The position numbers and the translations under genes are program-made. 64,000 nt of DNA from assembly GCA_030607875.1 (NCBI GenBank), contig JAUWJD010000005.1, forward strand, positions 60,478 through 124,477, in the 5' to 3' direction. Each line of letters begins with the position of its first letter. Position 1 is the stretch's first letter. Positions 16,038 to 24,685 of the stretch are shown piece by piece. The notes beneath the pieces were generated by a model, which saw only the letters and a list, made by a program, of their open reading frames with translations, did not search any database and was not told where the DNA came from. Source of the DNA: Chloroflexota bacterium. Its GTDB lineage: Bacteria; Chloroflexota; Anaerolineae; UBA2200.

Positions 16038-16340
16038 TCAGTACTTTCGGGAGTCCTCCAACCCCCAGACAAAGGCCACCGCTCCACCAACCTGCGGAGC
16101 AGGCTTCAGGCCTTCTGCATCCGCCTCCCTAACTGACACCTCAGAACGACAGAACCGGCTGATGATATGCAGGACGTGGGCCACATCCTGGTCCTCAACA
16201 ACGATAAAGAGCAACTGACTTGTCTGGCGAAGCACGCCTCCCCTGCTTTCCACAAGAGTCGCCGTGTGCCCGGCGGCCACCAACTCGCCAATGACCCCGT
16301 CGGCTTCTTCTTTTGGCACCACCACCATTACCATCTTCAT
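16038..16340 (-). CDS. Cyclic-di-AMP receptor/PII-like protein inside the ATPase operon
   Basis: A 100-residue protein that I match by eye to the CdAMP_rec family (PF06153; DarA/PstA), a PII-like trimeric fold. MKMVMVVVPKEEADGVIGEL, GHTATLVESRGGVLRQTSQL and the C-terminal VGGAVAFVWGLEDSRKY line up with the family's RATKLATTGGFLR and VEVGGATVFV segments. The long loop before the last strand is shorter than in PstA, and the arginine of the RATK segment is Thr here, so c-di-AMP binding is not assured. The ATG at 16340 has GGGAAGGA about nine bases upstream. It lies 43 bases after atpA and four bases before atpG, so it belongs to the operon. Its likely role is sensing a nucleotide and adjusting the pump; this is inference. 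Confidence 0.78.
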   Translation of the reverse strand: MKMVMVVVPKEEADGVIGELVAAGHTATLVESRGGVLRQTSQLLFIVVEDQDVAHVLHIISRFCRSEVSVREADAEGLKPAPQVGGAVAFVWGLEDSRKY

Positions 16341-16383
16341 GCTGTTTGTCCTTCCCCGGCCCGCCCGCCCCAAGATCGAGAGA

Positions 16384-18057
16384 TTACGCATCGGCCAAGC
16401 GGGACCCAGCTCGCACAATAAGGTAGTCGGCGAATGTCGTGCGCAAGGCTCTGCGCGTTTCATCTGTCCATTCGCCTGTACGGTCGAGTTCATGGTACAT
16501 GTCGGGCTGTTTCGCCCTGACGTAGAGAAGTAGGTTTCGTTCAAAGGCGCGCACATCTGACAGTTCGACCCCATCGAGCAAGCGCTGGCCAGCAGCGAAC
16601 AGGGTGATGATCTCCGCCGCCAGTGACAACGGCCGATTCGGCGGCTGGGTGAGCAGTGTGCGCAGCCGTTCGCCATGTCGGATTTGAAGCTGTGTTGCTT
16701 CATCAACCTCCGCTCCAAAACGCGCAAAGTGCGATACTTCTTCATACTGCGCCAGTTCGAGACGCAAGTTGCCAGCGAGCTCGCGCATGGCAGCAGATTG
16801 CGCTGCCCCACCAACGCGCGATACGGAAAGGCCAACATGAACCGGTGGCTTGGTGCCCCGGTTGAAGAGATCGGTATCCAGCACAATCTGACCATCTGTG
16901 ATAGCAATCAAGTTGGTCGGGATGTAAGCTGCCACGTTACCACTCTTGGTCTCCACGATGGGCAGGGCGGTGAGCGAACCTCCGCCTGCCTCTGGCCCCA
17001 GTTTGCAGGCCCGTTCCAGAAGCCGGGCGTGCAGGTAGAAGATGTCGCCAGGATATGCTTCCCGTCCAGGCGGGCGGCGGAGGAGCAGGCTCAACTCGCG
17101 ATAGGCATCTGCATGTTTGGACAAGTCGTCGTAGACAACGAGCACGTCGTTACCCGCGTCCATGAAAAACTCGGCCATCGTACATCCAGCATAGGGCGCT
17201 AGATAGCGCAGTGCCGGCGGCTCGTCCGGGCTGGATACAACCACGATGGTATACGACAGCGCATCATGTCTGCGCAGCGTCTCAATGACCTCCAGCGAGG
17301 AGGACTTTTTCTGGCCAATAGCTACGTAAACACAGAGGACCCCGCTGCCTTTCTGGCTCAGAATCGTGTCCAATGCCAGCGTCGTCTTGCCGATCTGCCG
17401 ATCGCCAATGATCAACTCACGCTGCCCACGGCCAATGGGCACCAGCGCGTCCACAATCTTGATGCCGGTGTGCAACGGCGTGTTCACAGGGGCTCGCTCA
17501 ATGATCCCTGGAGCATTGCGCTCCAGATGTCGCCATTCAGCCTCCAGCACCGGACCGCGCCCATCCAGCGGCTCGCCCAACGGGCTCACGATGCGCCCTA
17601 ACAGCTCGCGTCCCACTGGCACACGCAGACGCCTGCCGGTGCCCGTGACCAAATCGCCCCCCTGGATACCCTCGTCAGCGCCCAGCAAGATCACGTCGAT
17701 GTACTCATGATCCAGATTGAGCACCATGCCTCTGACGCCCGTCGGGAAAGTGACCAGTTCGTCGGTACGCGCACGAGGCAAGCCAGAAAGAGTAGCGACG
17801 CCATCACCGATGCGCTGCACCGTGCCGACATCGGACAAGCGTGCCTGTGTGGGCAGTTGCACAACCTTCTCTTGCAGCGTATCAAGCAGCAGACAAACAT
17901 CCGGTCGGGTTTTGACGGGAGGAGAGACGCTGGCGATGGCATCTTTGATGCGCTGTATGGTAGGAACCTGTTCGAAACGCACCTCGCCGTCCACTTGCTC
18001 CAACTGCTGACGCACCGCACGCAGGATCGCTGGCACGTCCGGTTTGGGCTTAGGCAC
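16384..18057 (-). CDS. atpA: N-ATPase F1 alpha subunit
   Basis: A 557-residue alpha subunit. Walker A is GDRQIGKT (218-225), and VYVAIGQKKSS and the VYDDLSKHADAYRELSLLLRRPPGREAYPG region (shown in parts) follow the family pattern. It is about 50 residues longer than typical alpha (around 505) because of extra N-terminal sequence. The start is GTG at 18057 and overlaps the atpF TAA by eight bases, so translation is coupled. Alpha binds nucleotide at noncatalytic sites in the alpha3beta3 ring. Confidence 0.95.
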   Translation of the reverse strand: MPKPKPDVPAILRAVRQQLEQVDGEVRFEQVPTIQRIKDAIASVSPPVKTRPDVCLLLDTLQEKVVQLPTQARLSDVGTVQRIGDGVATLSGLPRARTDELVTFPTGVRGMVLNLDHEYIDVILLGADEGIQGGDLVTGTGRRLRVPVGRELLGRIVSPLGEPLDGRGPVLEAEWRHLERNAPGIIERAPVNTPLHTGIKIVDALVPIGRGQRELIIGDRQIGKTTLALDTILSQKGSGVLCVYVAIGQKKSSSLEVIETLRRHDALSYTIVVVSSPDEPPALRYLAPYAGCTMAEFFMDAGNDVLVVYDDLSKHADAYRELSLLLRRPPGREAYPGDIFYLHARLLERACKLGPEAGGGSLTALPIVETKSGNVAAYIPTNLIAITDGQIVLDTDLFNRGTKPPVHVGLSVSRVGGAAQSAAMRELAGNLRLELAQYEEVSHFARFGAEVDEATQLQIRHGERLRTLLTQPPNRPLSLAAEIITLFAAGQRLLDGVELSDVRAFERNLLLYVRAKQPDMYHELDRTGEWTDETRRALRTTFADYLIVRAGSRLADA

Positions 18058-18832
18058 CGTTCACCTTTCCCCTAAGCGCGGCCAAGACCTGATCCTTCAG
18101 TTCCTGCAGGCGGCCGGCAATCGAATTGTCCATCACCATATCGCCCAGGCGCACGCGCACGCCAGCCACCAGGTCAGGATCGGTACCCAGTTCAAGGCTC
18201 ACGTGGCGATCTGCCAGTGCGGTGAGGATTTGCGCCAATTGCCCCTGCTGTTCAACGGAGAGCTCGCGTGCAGAAGAGATAAAGGCCGTGGGCTCACGTT
18301 CACCTAAAGAGCGACGTATGGATTCTACCCGCCGCATCTCTGAACGCCCCATCTCACGGATGCGTTGGCTGAGCCCAGAGACGAGACCATCGTGAAGCTC
18401 TGGAGGCGCAACGCGATCTATGACCGTGCCACTCACCGCCAGGACGGTCCCCACCAACTGGTCGTGAAATTCATCCATGGCCTGCTGTGTCAGTCGCTGC
18501 ACATCAGCCTGCGCCTCGACCAACATCCGCTCCGCCTCAGAACGTGCCTGTTTCAGCAGTTCTTGGCGCTCCGCTTCAGCACGTGCGCGCGCTTCCTTGG
18601 TAGCCTCCTGCATCTCCTGCTCGTTTTGCTCCCGCCATCGCTGCTGCTCAGCACGCAAAGAGGCAACATTCTGCCTCTCCTCAGCCAACTGCTGAGCCAA
18701 CTGCTCCCTTTCCGCCTTACGTTGGGCCGCATTGCGCAGCATGGGTTGAAACAGGAAGCGATTCAACAACACGGCCAGGATCATAAAGTTGACAACCTGG
18801 AATGCGACCGTTGCCAGGTCCAGATTCAGCAT
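18050..18832 (-). CDS. atpF: N-ATPase b subunit with delta-like C-terminus
   Basis: A 260-residue peripheral stalk subunit. One N-terminal membrane helix (VAFQVVNFMILAVLLNRFLF) leads into a long charged coiled coil up to about residue 130. The C-terminal part ends with LELGTDPDLVAGVRVRLGDM followed by DNSIAGRLQELKDQ, which matches the C-terminal domain of F1 delta/OSCP. No separate atpH gene is present in the operon, so this subunit appears to supply the delta function. The ATG at 18832 (MLNLDL) is preferred over 18874, which overlaps atpE and has no b-like sequence. Confidence 0.9.
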   Translation of the reverse strand: MLNLDLATVAFQVVNFMILAVLLNRFLFQPMLRNAAQRKAEREQLAQQLAEERQNVASLRAEQQRWREQNEQEMQEATKEARARAEAERQELLKQARSEAERMLVEAQADVQRLTQQAMDEFHDQLVGTVLAVSGTVIDRVAPPELHDGLVSGLSQRIREMGRSEMRRVESIRRSLGEREPTAFISSARELSVEQQGQLAQILTALADRHVSLELGTDPDLVAGVRVRLGDMVMDNSIAGRLQELKDQVLAALRGKVNGA

Positions 18833-18842
18833 TTGTCTGCTC

Positions 18843-19106
18843 CTAGAAGAGACGCATTGCCAGCGGGTTGGCAAAGATGAGGACGAGACAGATCAACAAC
18901 ACGTAGATGGCCGTGGACTCGAGCAGAGCCATGGCAATGAGCAACGTGGCCCGCAGTTGATCAGCCACTTCGGGCTGCCGGATCATGCCGTCCAGGGCCT
19001 TGAGCACAGCCTTACCCTCTACCAATGCCGGCACCATCGTGCCAAACAGGATGGTGAAGGCAGACACAACGATCGTAACCAGAGTAACCAGGGTTGCAGA
19101 ATCCAT
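18843..19106 (-). CDS. atpE: N-ATPase c subunit with Na+-type ligands
   Basis: An 87-residue two-helix proteolipid forming the rotor ring. Helix 1 has PALVEGKAV (Glu30), the polar loop is MIRQPEV, and helix 2 has ALLESTAIY (Glu63, Ser64, Thr65, Tyr68) before the end FANPLAMRLF. Glu/Gln in helix 1 plus the EST..Y motif in helix 2 are the Na+ ligands known from sodium F-ATPases, and a double carboxylate is typical of N-ATPases. The gene lies between atpB and atpF. A plausible ribosome-binding site (AAAGGAG) precedes the ATG at 19106. Confidence 0.93.
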   Translation of the reverse strand: MDSATLVTLVTIVVSAFTILFGTMVPALVEGKAVLKALDGMIRQPEVADQLRATLLIAMALLESTAIYVLLICLVLIFANPLAMRLF

Positions 19107-19165
19107 GAACTAGCTCCTTTCGTGATTTGGAATTTTCTTGCCCCGCAGGGCGAAGCAGAATCCCG

Positions 19166-19822
19166 TCATGCTGCTGACGGGGGCGAGATCTCATGCGACG
19201 CCACTGCAGCGTCGATGTAGACTGCCGCCAGGACCGTGAAAATATAGGCCTGCAAGATTCCAGTGAACATGCTGAAAGCAATGAACAGTAGCGGCGCGAT
19301 CAAGGGAACCAGCGAGAAAACGACTGCCGTGATCAGCTCGGTGCTGATCACATTGCCGAACAGGCGCAAGGTAAGAGAAAGTGTGCGGCTGAGCTGTGAG
19401 ATAGTCTCCAGCGGGTTTGCCAGACTCTTCAGGTAGCCCAGTCCTCTCTCGCGGATCCCGAAATAGTGCACCGAGAAGAGCACGACCAGTGCCAGGGCAG
19501 CCGGCGTGTTGATGTCACGGGTGGGTGAGACGAATACAGGCACCGCACCGAAGGTGTTGGCGACCGCAATGAAGATGGTCAGGCTGCCAAGCAGTGGTAG
19601 ATAAGGCTCCACCGGCCGTCCCATCACACCGGACACGATATCCATGACAAAGCCCACCAGCATCTCCAGCGCCTCCGGCTTGCGTCGTCCAAGAACGTAG
19701 ACAGCCCAGGCGATCACCAGAATCATGAACCAAGTAGACACAACGGTATCCCGCACCGGAACGCCCAATACCTCAAAGAGCACTTCAGGGAACAATCCTT
19801 TCATCAATTTCACCTCATCCAT
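19166..19822 (-). CDS. atpB: N-ATPase a subunit
   Basis: A 218-residue membrane stator subunit with five or six helices. The segment SRTLSLTLRLFGNVISTELI contains the essential arginine that faces the c ring. PYLPLLGSLTIFIAVANTFGAVP is also typical. The ATG at 19822 overlaps the atpR stop by eight bases. It forms the ion half-channels with the c ring; given the c-subunit ligands the ion is probably Na+. Confidence 0.93.
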   Translation of the reverse strand: MDEVKLMKGLFPEVLFEVLGVPVRDTVVSTWFMILVIAWAVYVLGRRKPEALEMLVGFVMDIVSGVMGRPVEPYLPLLGSLTIFIAVANTFGAVPVFVSPTRDINTPAALALVVLFSVHYFGIRERGLGYLKSLANPLETISQLSRTLSLTLRLFGNVISTELITAVVFSLVPLIAPLLFIAFSMFTGILQAYIFTVLAAVYIDAAVASHEISPPSAA

Positions 19823-20108
19823 CAGGAGACGAACTCGTGTTTGCCAGACGCGAGGCCATAATCGCAGTACAGGCCGTGCGCGACACGATAAAGCCGGCCA
19901 AGGCCAACAGCCCCAAAATCAGCGCCTGTGCCAGCGCAATCATCAGGACCGTGACCACTGCCACGGTGCGCAACAGCGCCCCAACCAGGACCACCATGAG
20001 CGCACGCCCGGTTTCCCCTGGACGCAGAGCGCCCACTGTCCACCGCACAGTCAGCACGTGCAGTGAACCAACGACCACTCCAGCCAGGAACCAGCTCAGT
20101 TCACTCAA
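19815..20108 (-). CDS. atpR: N-ATPase AtpR membrane protein
   Basis: A 97-residue protein with three hydrophobic segments and an intramembrane Arg in GALLRTVAVVTVLM. AtpR is a marker of N-ATPase operons and has been proposed to help c-ring assembly or contact the c-ring carboxylate through its arginine. I chose a TTG start at 20108 because GAGGAGGA lies nine bases upstream and the nearby ATG and GTG run into stops in other frames. The longer open frame to 20324 overlaps atpQ and looks noncoding. Confidence 0.82.
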   Translation of the reverse strand: MSELSWFLAGVVVGSLHVLTVRWTVGALRPGETGRALMVVLVGALLRTVAVVTVLMIALAQALILGLLALAGFIVSRTACTAIMASRLANTSSSPDG

Positions 20109-20137
20109 GGCACCCCATCCTCCTCGCGCTGCGCTTG

Positions 20138-20386
20138 CTAGCGGTCGCGCGCGATCACGCGACGGACCAGGCGCACAACATTGCAGTAGCCAGCAATCAC
20201 GCCCAGAAACAGCAAGACGAGGGTCACCGCATGGCCAGTGTGATATCGAAGATCCAGGTAGTGCCCGAGCACTGCACCGGCACCAATAGGCACCGCCAAT
20301 TCCCAGCCCAAAGACACTGCCCACAAGCCACTCTTCAAGTCAGTCCTCCAGATACGATGTTCATTCTTTGCTGGCCTGTTGATCAT
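20138..20386 (-). CDS. atpQ: N-ATPase AtpQ (AtpI-like) membrane protein
   Basis: An 82-residue protein with two membrane helices (AVPIGAGAVLGHYLDL and VTLVLLFLGVIAGY) and a basic C-terminus. It fits the AtpI-related AtpQ position and size in N-ATPase operons. AtpI-type proteins assist c-ring assembly or Mg2+ supply. The ATG at 20386 is the only good start. It precedes atpR by 29 bases. Confidence 0.82.
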   Translation of the reverse strand: MINRPAKNEHRIWRTDLKSGLWAVSLGWELAVPIGAGAVLGHYLDLRYHTGHAVTLVLLFLGVIAGYCNVVRLVRRVIARDR

Positions 20387-20395
20387 GGGTCGTTA

Positions 20396-20460
20396 GCCGG
20401 TTGGTCGTTGGTCAGCTAGTCAGGCAGTTGGCTAGTCGCTCAGTCGTTGTTCTGTCAACG
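20396..20460. repeat. GTTGG/AGTCG-rich short repeats between atpC and atpQ
   Basis: The 127-bp gap between atpC and atpQ is filled with short imperfect repeats of GTTGGTCGTTGG, GCAGTTGGC and AGTCGTTG type, and further GACTACTGGACTATC units follow to 20513. Related units occur at 50502-50541 and 52041-52080. It interrupts an otherwise tight operon. Confidence 0.5.
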
Positions 20461-20513
20461 TGCCAACTGCGGAGTCGTTGACCCCTCGACTACTGGACTA
20501 TCTGACCCACTGA

Positions 20514-20789
20514 CTACCCGACAATCCGAGCATCAGACCCCATAGTGTAGACGGTCACCCGCCCGGCCGTGACGTGCAGGATCCCAGCCTGGACCGACAT
20601 GGAATGCTCGCCGGTCCCGTCGGCATACCGCAGCGGCGCATCTACGGTCTCGGCCAACAACGGGGCATGCCCCGGCCAGATGCCGATGCCAGCTCCGTCG
20701 GCCAACTGAGCCTGCACCCAGCGTACATCGGTGACATCGAGCACCGTCTCTGCAGGTGTCAGGATACGCAATTGCAAAAGTGGGAACAT
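20514..20789 (-). CDS. atpC: N-ATPase epsilon subunit, short form
   Basis: A 91-residue epsilon subunit made only of the N-terminal beta-sandwich (LQLRILTPAETVLD, GIWPGHAPLLAETV, GILHVTAGRVTVYT). The C-terminal helical hairpin found in 130-140-residue epsilons, which inhibits hydrolysis, is missing. The ATG at 20789 gives the usual start of homology; a TTG at 20810 in the same frame adds seven residues without a ribosome-binding site. It lies 60 bases after atpD. Confidence 0.85.
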   Translation of the reverse strand: MFPLLQLRILTPAETVLDVTDVRWVQAQLADGAGIGIWPGHAPLLAETVDAPLRYADGTGEHSMSVQAGILHVTAGRVTVYTMGSDARIVG

Positions 20790-20849
20790 CTCTGACAAAA
20801 TCTCAACCAAGGGACACTGTGCCTGTCGTCAGGCGCATCCATGTCCCAC

Positions 20850-22338
<1,489 letters not shown>

Positions 22339-22458
22339 GCATTCACAACAGCACTTCCGAACAAGCCGCGCGCAAGCGTGCACAAATCTGACGAACGAGA
22401 TGGGTGGTGGTCAACAGAAGTGCTTGAGGTGGCTGAGCACCAACGTAAGCACTATATG

Positions 22459-23130
22459 CTACAGCACGTGCAAAAGATCCGAGACGCTCTCAACACGGAA
22501 TCCAACGCTGCTGCTGGCATCCTCGCCAGGAATGAAGATGGGGAACATACCAGCATCCTGACACCCTATGAGGTCTTCTTCCTCGTCGGCAATGTAAACT
22601 GAGTGCTCAGGCGGCACATCCAACAGTTGGCAGATGCGCTCATAGGTCAGCAGGTCTGGCTTGCGTGCTCCAATGTCTGAGGAGATGAGCACAGCGTCAA
22701 AGAAAGACATCAGAGCAAAGCGCTCCAGCAGGGCACGAGCCCAGCGCCCAACGTGGTTGGACAGCAACCCAACGATGTACCTCTCCTTGAGCGCCGCCAA
22801 TGTCGCTGCGATGTCCGGCTCTCGCAGGTGGATTCTGGACAGGAACTCCTGATCTTCCTGCCCCACTGGCAGCGAACCCAGCTCAACGCTCTGGCGGAAC
22901 CGTCGCCACAGTTCATCGGGGTGGATGTGGCCCAGGCTGGCCTCGATGTACAGGGAGCCCATGACTGAGCTCAGGCGCTCCCACGGAATGGACAGGCCGC
23001 CGCATACCTGAACCATATCCGCCAGCGCTTCCCCCAGGCCCGTGGTGAGCACCCCACCCAGGTCAAAAACGACGGCTTGGATGGAGGTAGGCAGGAGAAC
23101 CAGCGACACTTCCGGATGCTCGTTGCTCAT
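22459..23130 (-). CDS. HAD-superfamily hydrolase (subfamily IA)
   Basis: A 223-residue HAD phosphatase. Motif I is VVFDLGGVL, motif II LLSNH, motif III around ARKPDLLTY, and motif IV DEEEDLIGCQDAG. The GGV in motif I matches haloacid dehalogenase/epoxide-hydrolase N-domain type IA members. A helical cap follows motif I. The ATG at 23130 has only a weak ribosome-binding site, and no better start precedes the first strand. It is upstream of the ATPase promoter in the same direction and is followed by a second HAD gene upstream. Confidence 0.83.
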   Translation of the reverse strand: MSNEHPEVSLVLLPTSIQAVVFDLGGVLTTGLGEALADMVQVCGGLSIPWERLSSVMGSLYIEASLGHIHPDELWRRFRQSVELGSLPVGQEDQEFLSRIHLREPDIAATLAALKERYIVGLLSNHVGRWARALLERFALMSFFDAVLISSDIGARKPDLLTYERICQLLDVPPEHSVYIADEEEDLIGCQDAGMFPIFIPGEDASSSVGFRVESVSDLLHVL

Positions 23131-23407
23131 CCGCAACCACCATCGTCCCTGTTCGGCACTCGGAAGAAGCGTAGCAGCAGTGACAGGGTATCAAATGCTC
23201 CTGACACACCCCCATCAGGCGCTGCGGTTGCCGCCTGTCTGCCCACTTCAATTGGCTCTGACACAGATATGCCGGATTCTGTCACTTCAGCTTACGCTGA
23301 CCTCCTTTGTCGCATCGCATCCGCGGATTCCGTCCGCGTTCTGCCGTAGACCACTACCCGGTCGGCGCCCACACTGCAGCAGGCGCTGGGTGACGTTCCC
23401 ACGCCTC

Positions 23408-24175
23408 TCATCCAGACTGATGATCCCCAGTTTCATCCGTCTCCCTTGGTGCCAGCCTGTACTGCACCACCGCCATGAGGTCCGCCGGGTCATCCACAAT
23501 CCAGCGCTCATCCAGCACACGCGCGGTGTGAACCTGCTCTCGGGTCAGATAGGTGGGCACCGCGATACACCACATCCCAGCGGCCAGCGCAGACTGCACG
23601 CCAGCGAGCGTGTCTTCGATCACCAGACATTGAGCCGCAGGGACGCCCAGAAGATGCGCCACGAGCCAATAGATCTCAGGGTCAGGCTTGCCGAGCTCCA
23701 CGTCATCCTCCGTCACAATCACCTCGAAAACTCCAGTCAGGCCCAGCGCATCCAAGACAGCTTGAGTCTGGTCGCGGTAGGACATGGTAGCCAGCGCAAC
23801 CCTGAAGCCATCCTGCCGCACCTCATCCAACACGGCAATGCTGTATGGCAGTTGCGCGCGGCGGATGGCCTCGACATCGGCAATCATTCGAGCGTAAACG
23901 CGCCGCTGCAGCGCCACGAAAGCCTCCCAGAGGTCATCCACCCCAAACTCGCCCAGCCGTGCCCGAACCGCGCCCTCCAAGCTGAAACGTTGTAAGAGTG
24001 CCTTGGCCGTCGCTGGTTCCGAGATGCCGTACAGGTCCCGGGAAGCTGCGAGCACCTGCGCTTCGCTCAGAGGCCGGGAGGAAAACTCGACTGCAGCCTG
24101 CGCGTGGGAGAGAGCCTTCAGCGGCTCCGTCTGCACCAGCGTGCCGTCCAGGTCAAAGATGATTGCTTCGATCAT
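23408..24175 (-). CDS. HAD hydrolase, beta-phosphoglucomutase-like
   Basis: A 255-residue HAD protein. Motif I IIFDLDGTLVQTEPL has the Asp nucleophile and general acid Asp, motif II is LATMSY, motif III is GKPDPEIY and motif IV VIEDTLAGVQSALAAG. The helical cap lies at about residues 15-90. This pattern is shared by beta-phosphoglucomutase and many sugar phosphatases. The ATG at 24175 has GGAGAG five bases upstream. The 277 bases between it and the downstream HAD gene show no other gene. Confidence 0.85.
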   Translation of the reverse strand: MIEAIIFDLDGTLVQTEPLKALSHAQAAVEFSSRPLSEAQVLAASRDLYGISEPATAKALLQRFSLEGAVRARLGEFGVDDLWEAFVALQRRVYARMIADVEAIRRAQLPYSIAVLDEVRQDGFRVALATMSYRDQTQAVLDALGLTGVFEVIVTEDDVELGKPDPEIYWLVAHLLGVPAAQCLVIEDTLAGVQSALAAGMWCIAVPTYLTREQVHTARVLDERWIVDDPADLMAVVQYRLAPRETDETGDHQSG

Positions 24176-24319
24176 GAACTCTCCGAATCTGACGAGCATT
24201 TGTTGAGGTCACTGCAGTGGCGCAGGATGTTACCACACAGCGGGGGCGTTTCAAAACCGCGGGGGGGGAGTAGCCAGGGCATGGAGGAACTGGGGCCACG
24301 CTGACCGTACAAGTCGTTC

Positions 24320-24685
24320 TCAACCACCCCTAAACAACCAGTGGTAGGTTAGCACGGTGTGACCAAGCGTGCTCAGCATCAGCATGATCCAGACACTCGG
24401 ATGTTCACGAGTGTTGGTCTTGTGGTGGAAGATGAACATGCCCAGCCATCCACCGGGAAAACCACCCAGCATCGCCAGCAGGTGCAGCAGCCTCTCCGGC
24501 ACACGCAGGCTGCCCATCTTGGACAGCAGTTTGTCCAACCCATAAATGACCCAGGTCACTGCGCTCAGAGCCGCCACCCAGACAGCATAAGGATTCCAGT
24601 CCGTGTTGTTGTAGACAAGCGGATAGAGGAATGCCAACAGCCCGAGAGAAACCAATCCAAAGAGGATGTAACAACGTGCCGTCAT
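24320..24685 (-). CDS. DUF1294 membrane protein
   Basis: A 121-residue protein with three hydrophobic segments. VTWVIYGLDKLLSKMG, RVPERLLHLLAMLGGFPGG and FHHKTNTREHPSVW are the DUF1294 motifs; DUF1294 is an uncharacterised family of small membrane proteins sometimes fused to cold-shock domains. The ATG at 24685 overlaps the addA stop (ATGA), so it is the third gene of the addB-addA operon. An ATG-like start at 24739 lies inside addA and was rejected. A role in DNA repair is not implied by the family. Confidence 0.82.
   Translation of the reverse strand: MTARCYILFGLVSLGLLAFLYPLVYNNTDWNPYAVWVAALSAVTWVIYGLDKLLSKMGSLRVPERLLHLLAMLGGFPGGWLGMFIFHHKTNTREHPSVWIMLMLSTLGHTVLTYHWLFRGG

Noticed and set aside
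20387..20513. Repeated units between atpC and atpQ as a CRISPR array
   Set aside because: The units are irregular, 10-15 bases long, without uniform spacers, and there are no cas genes.
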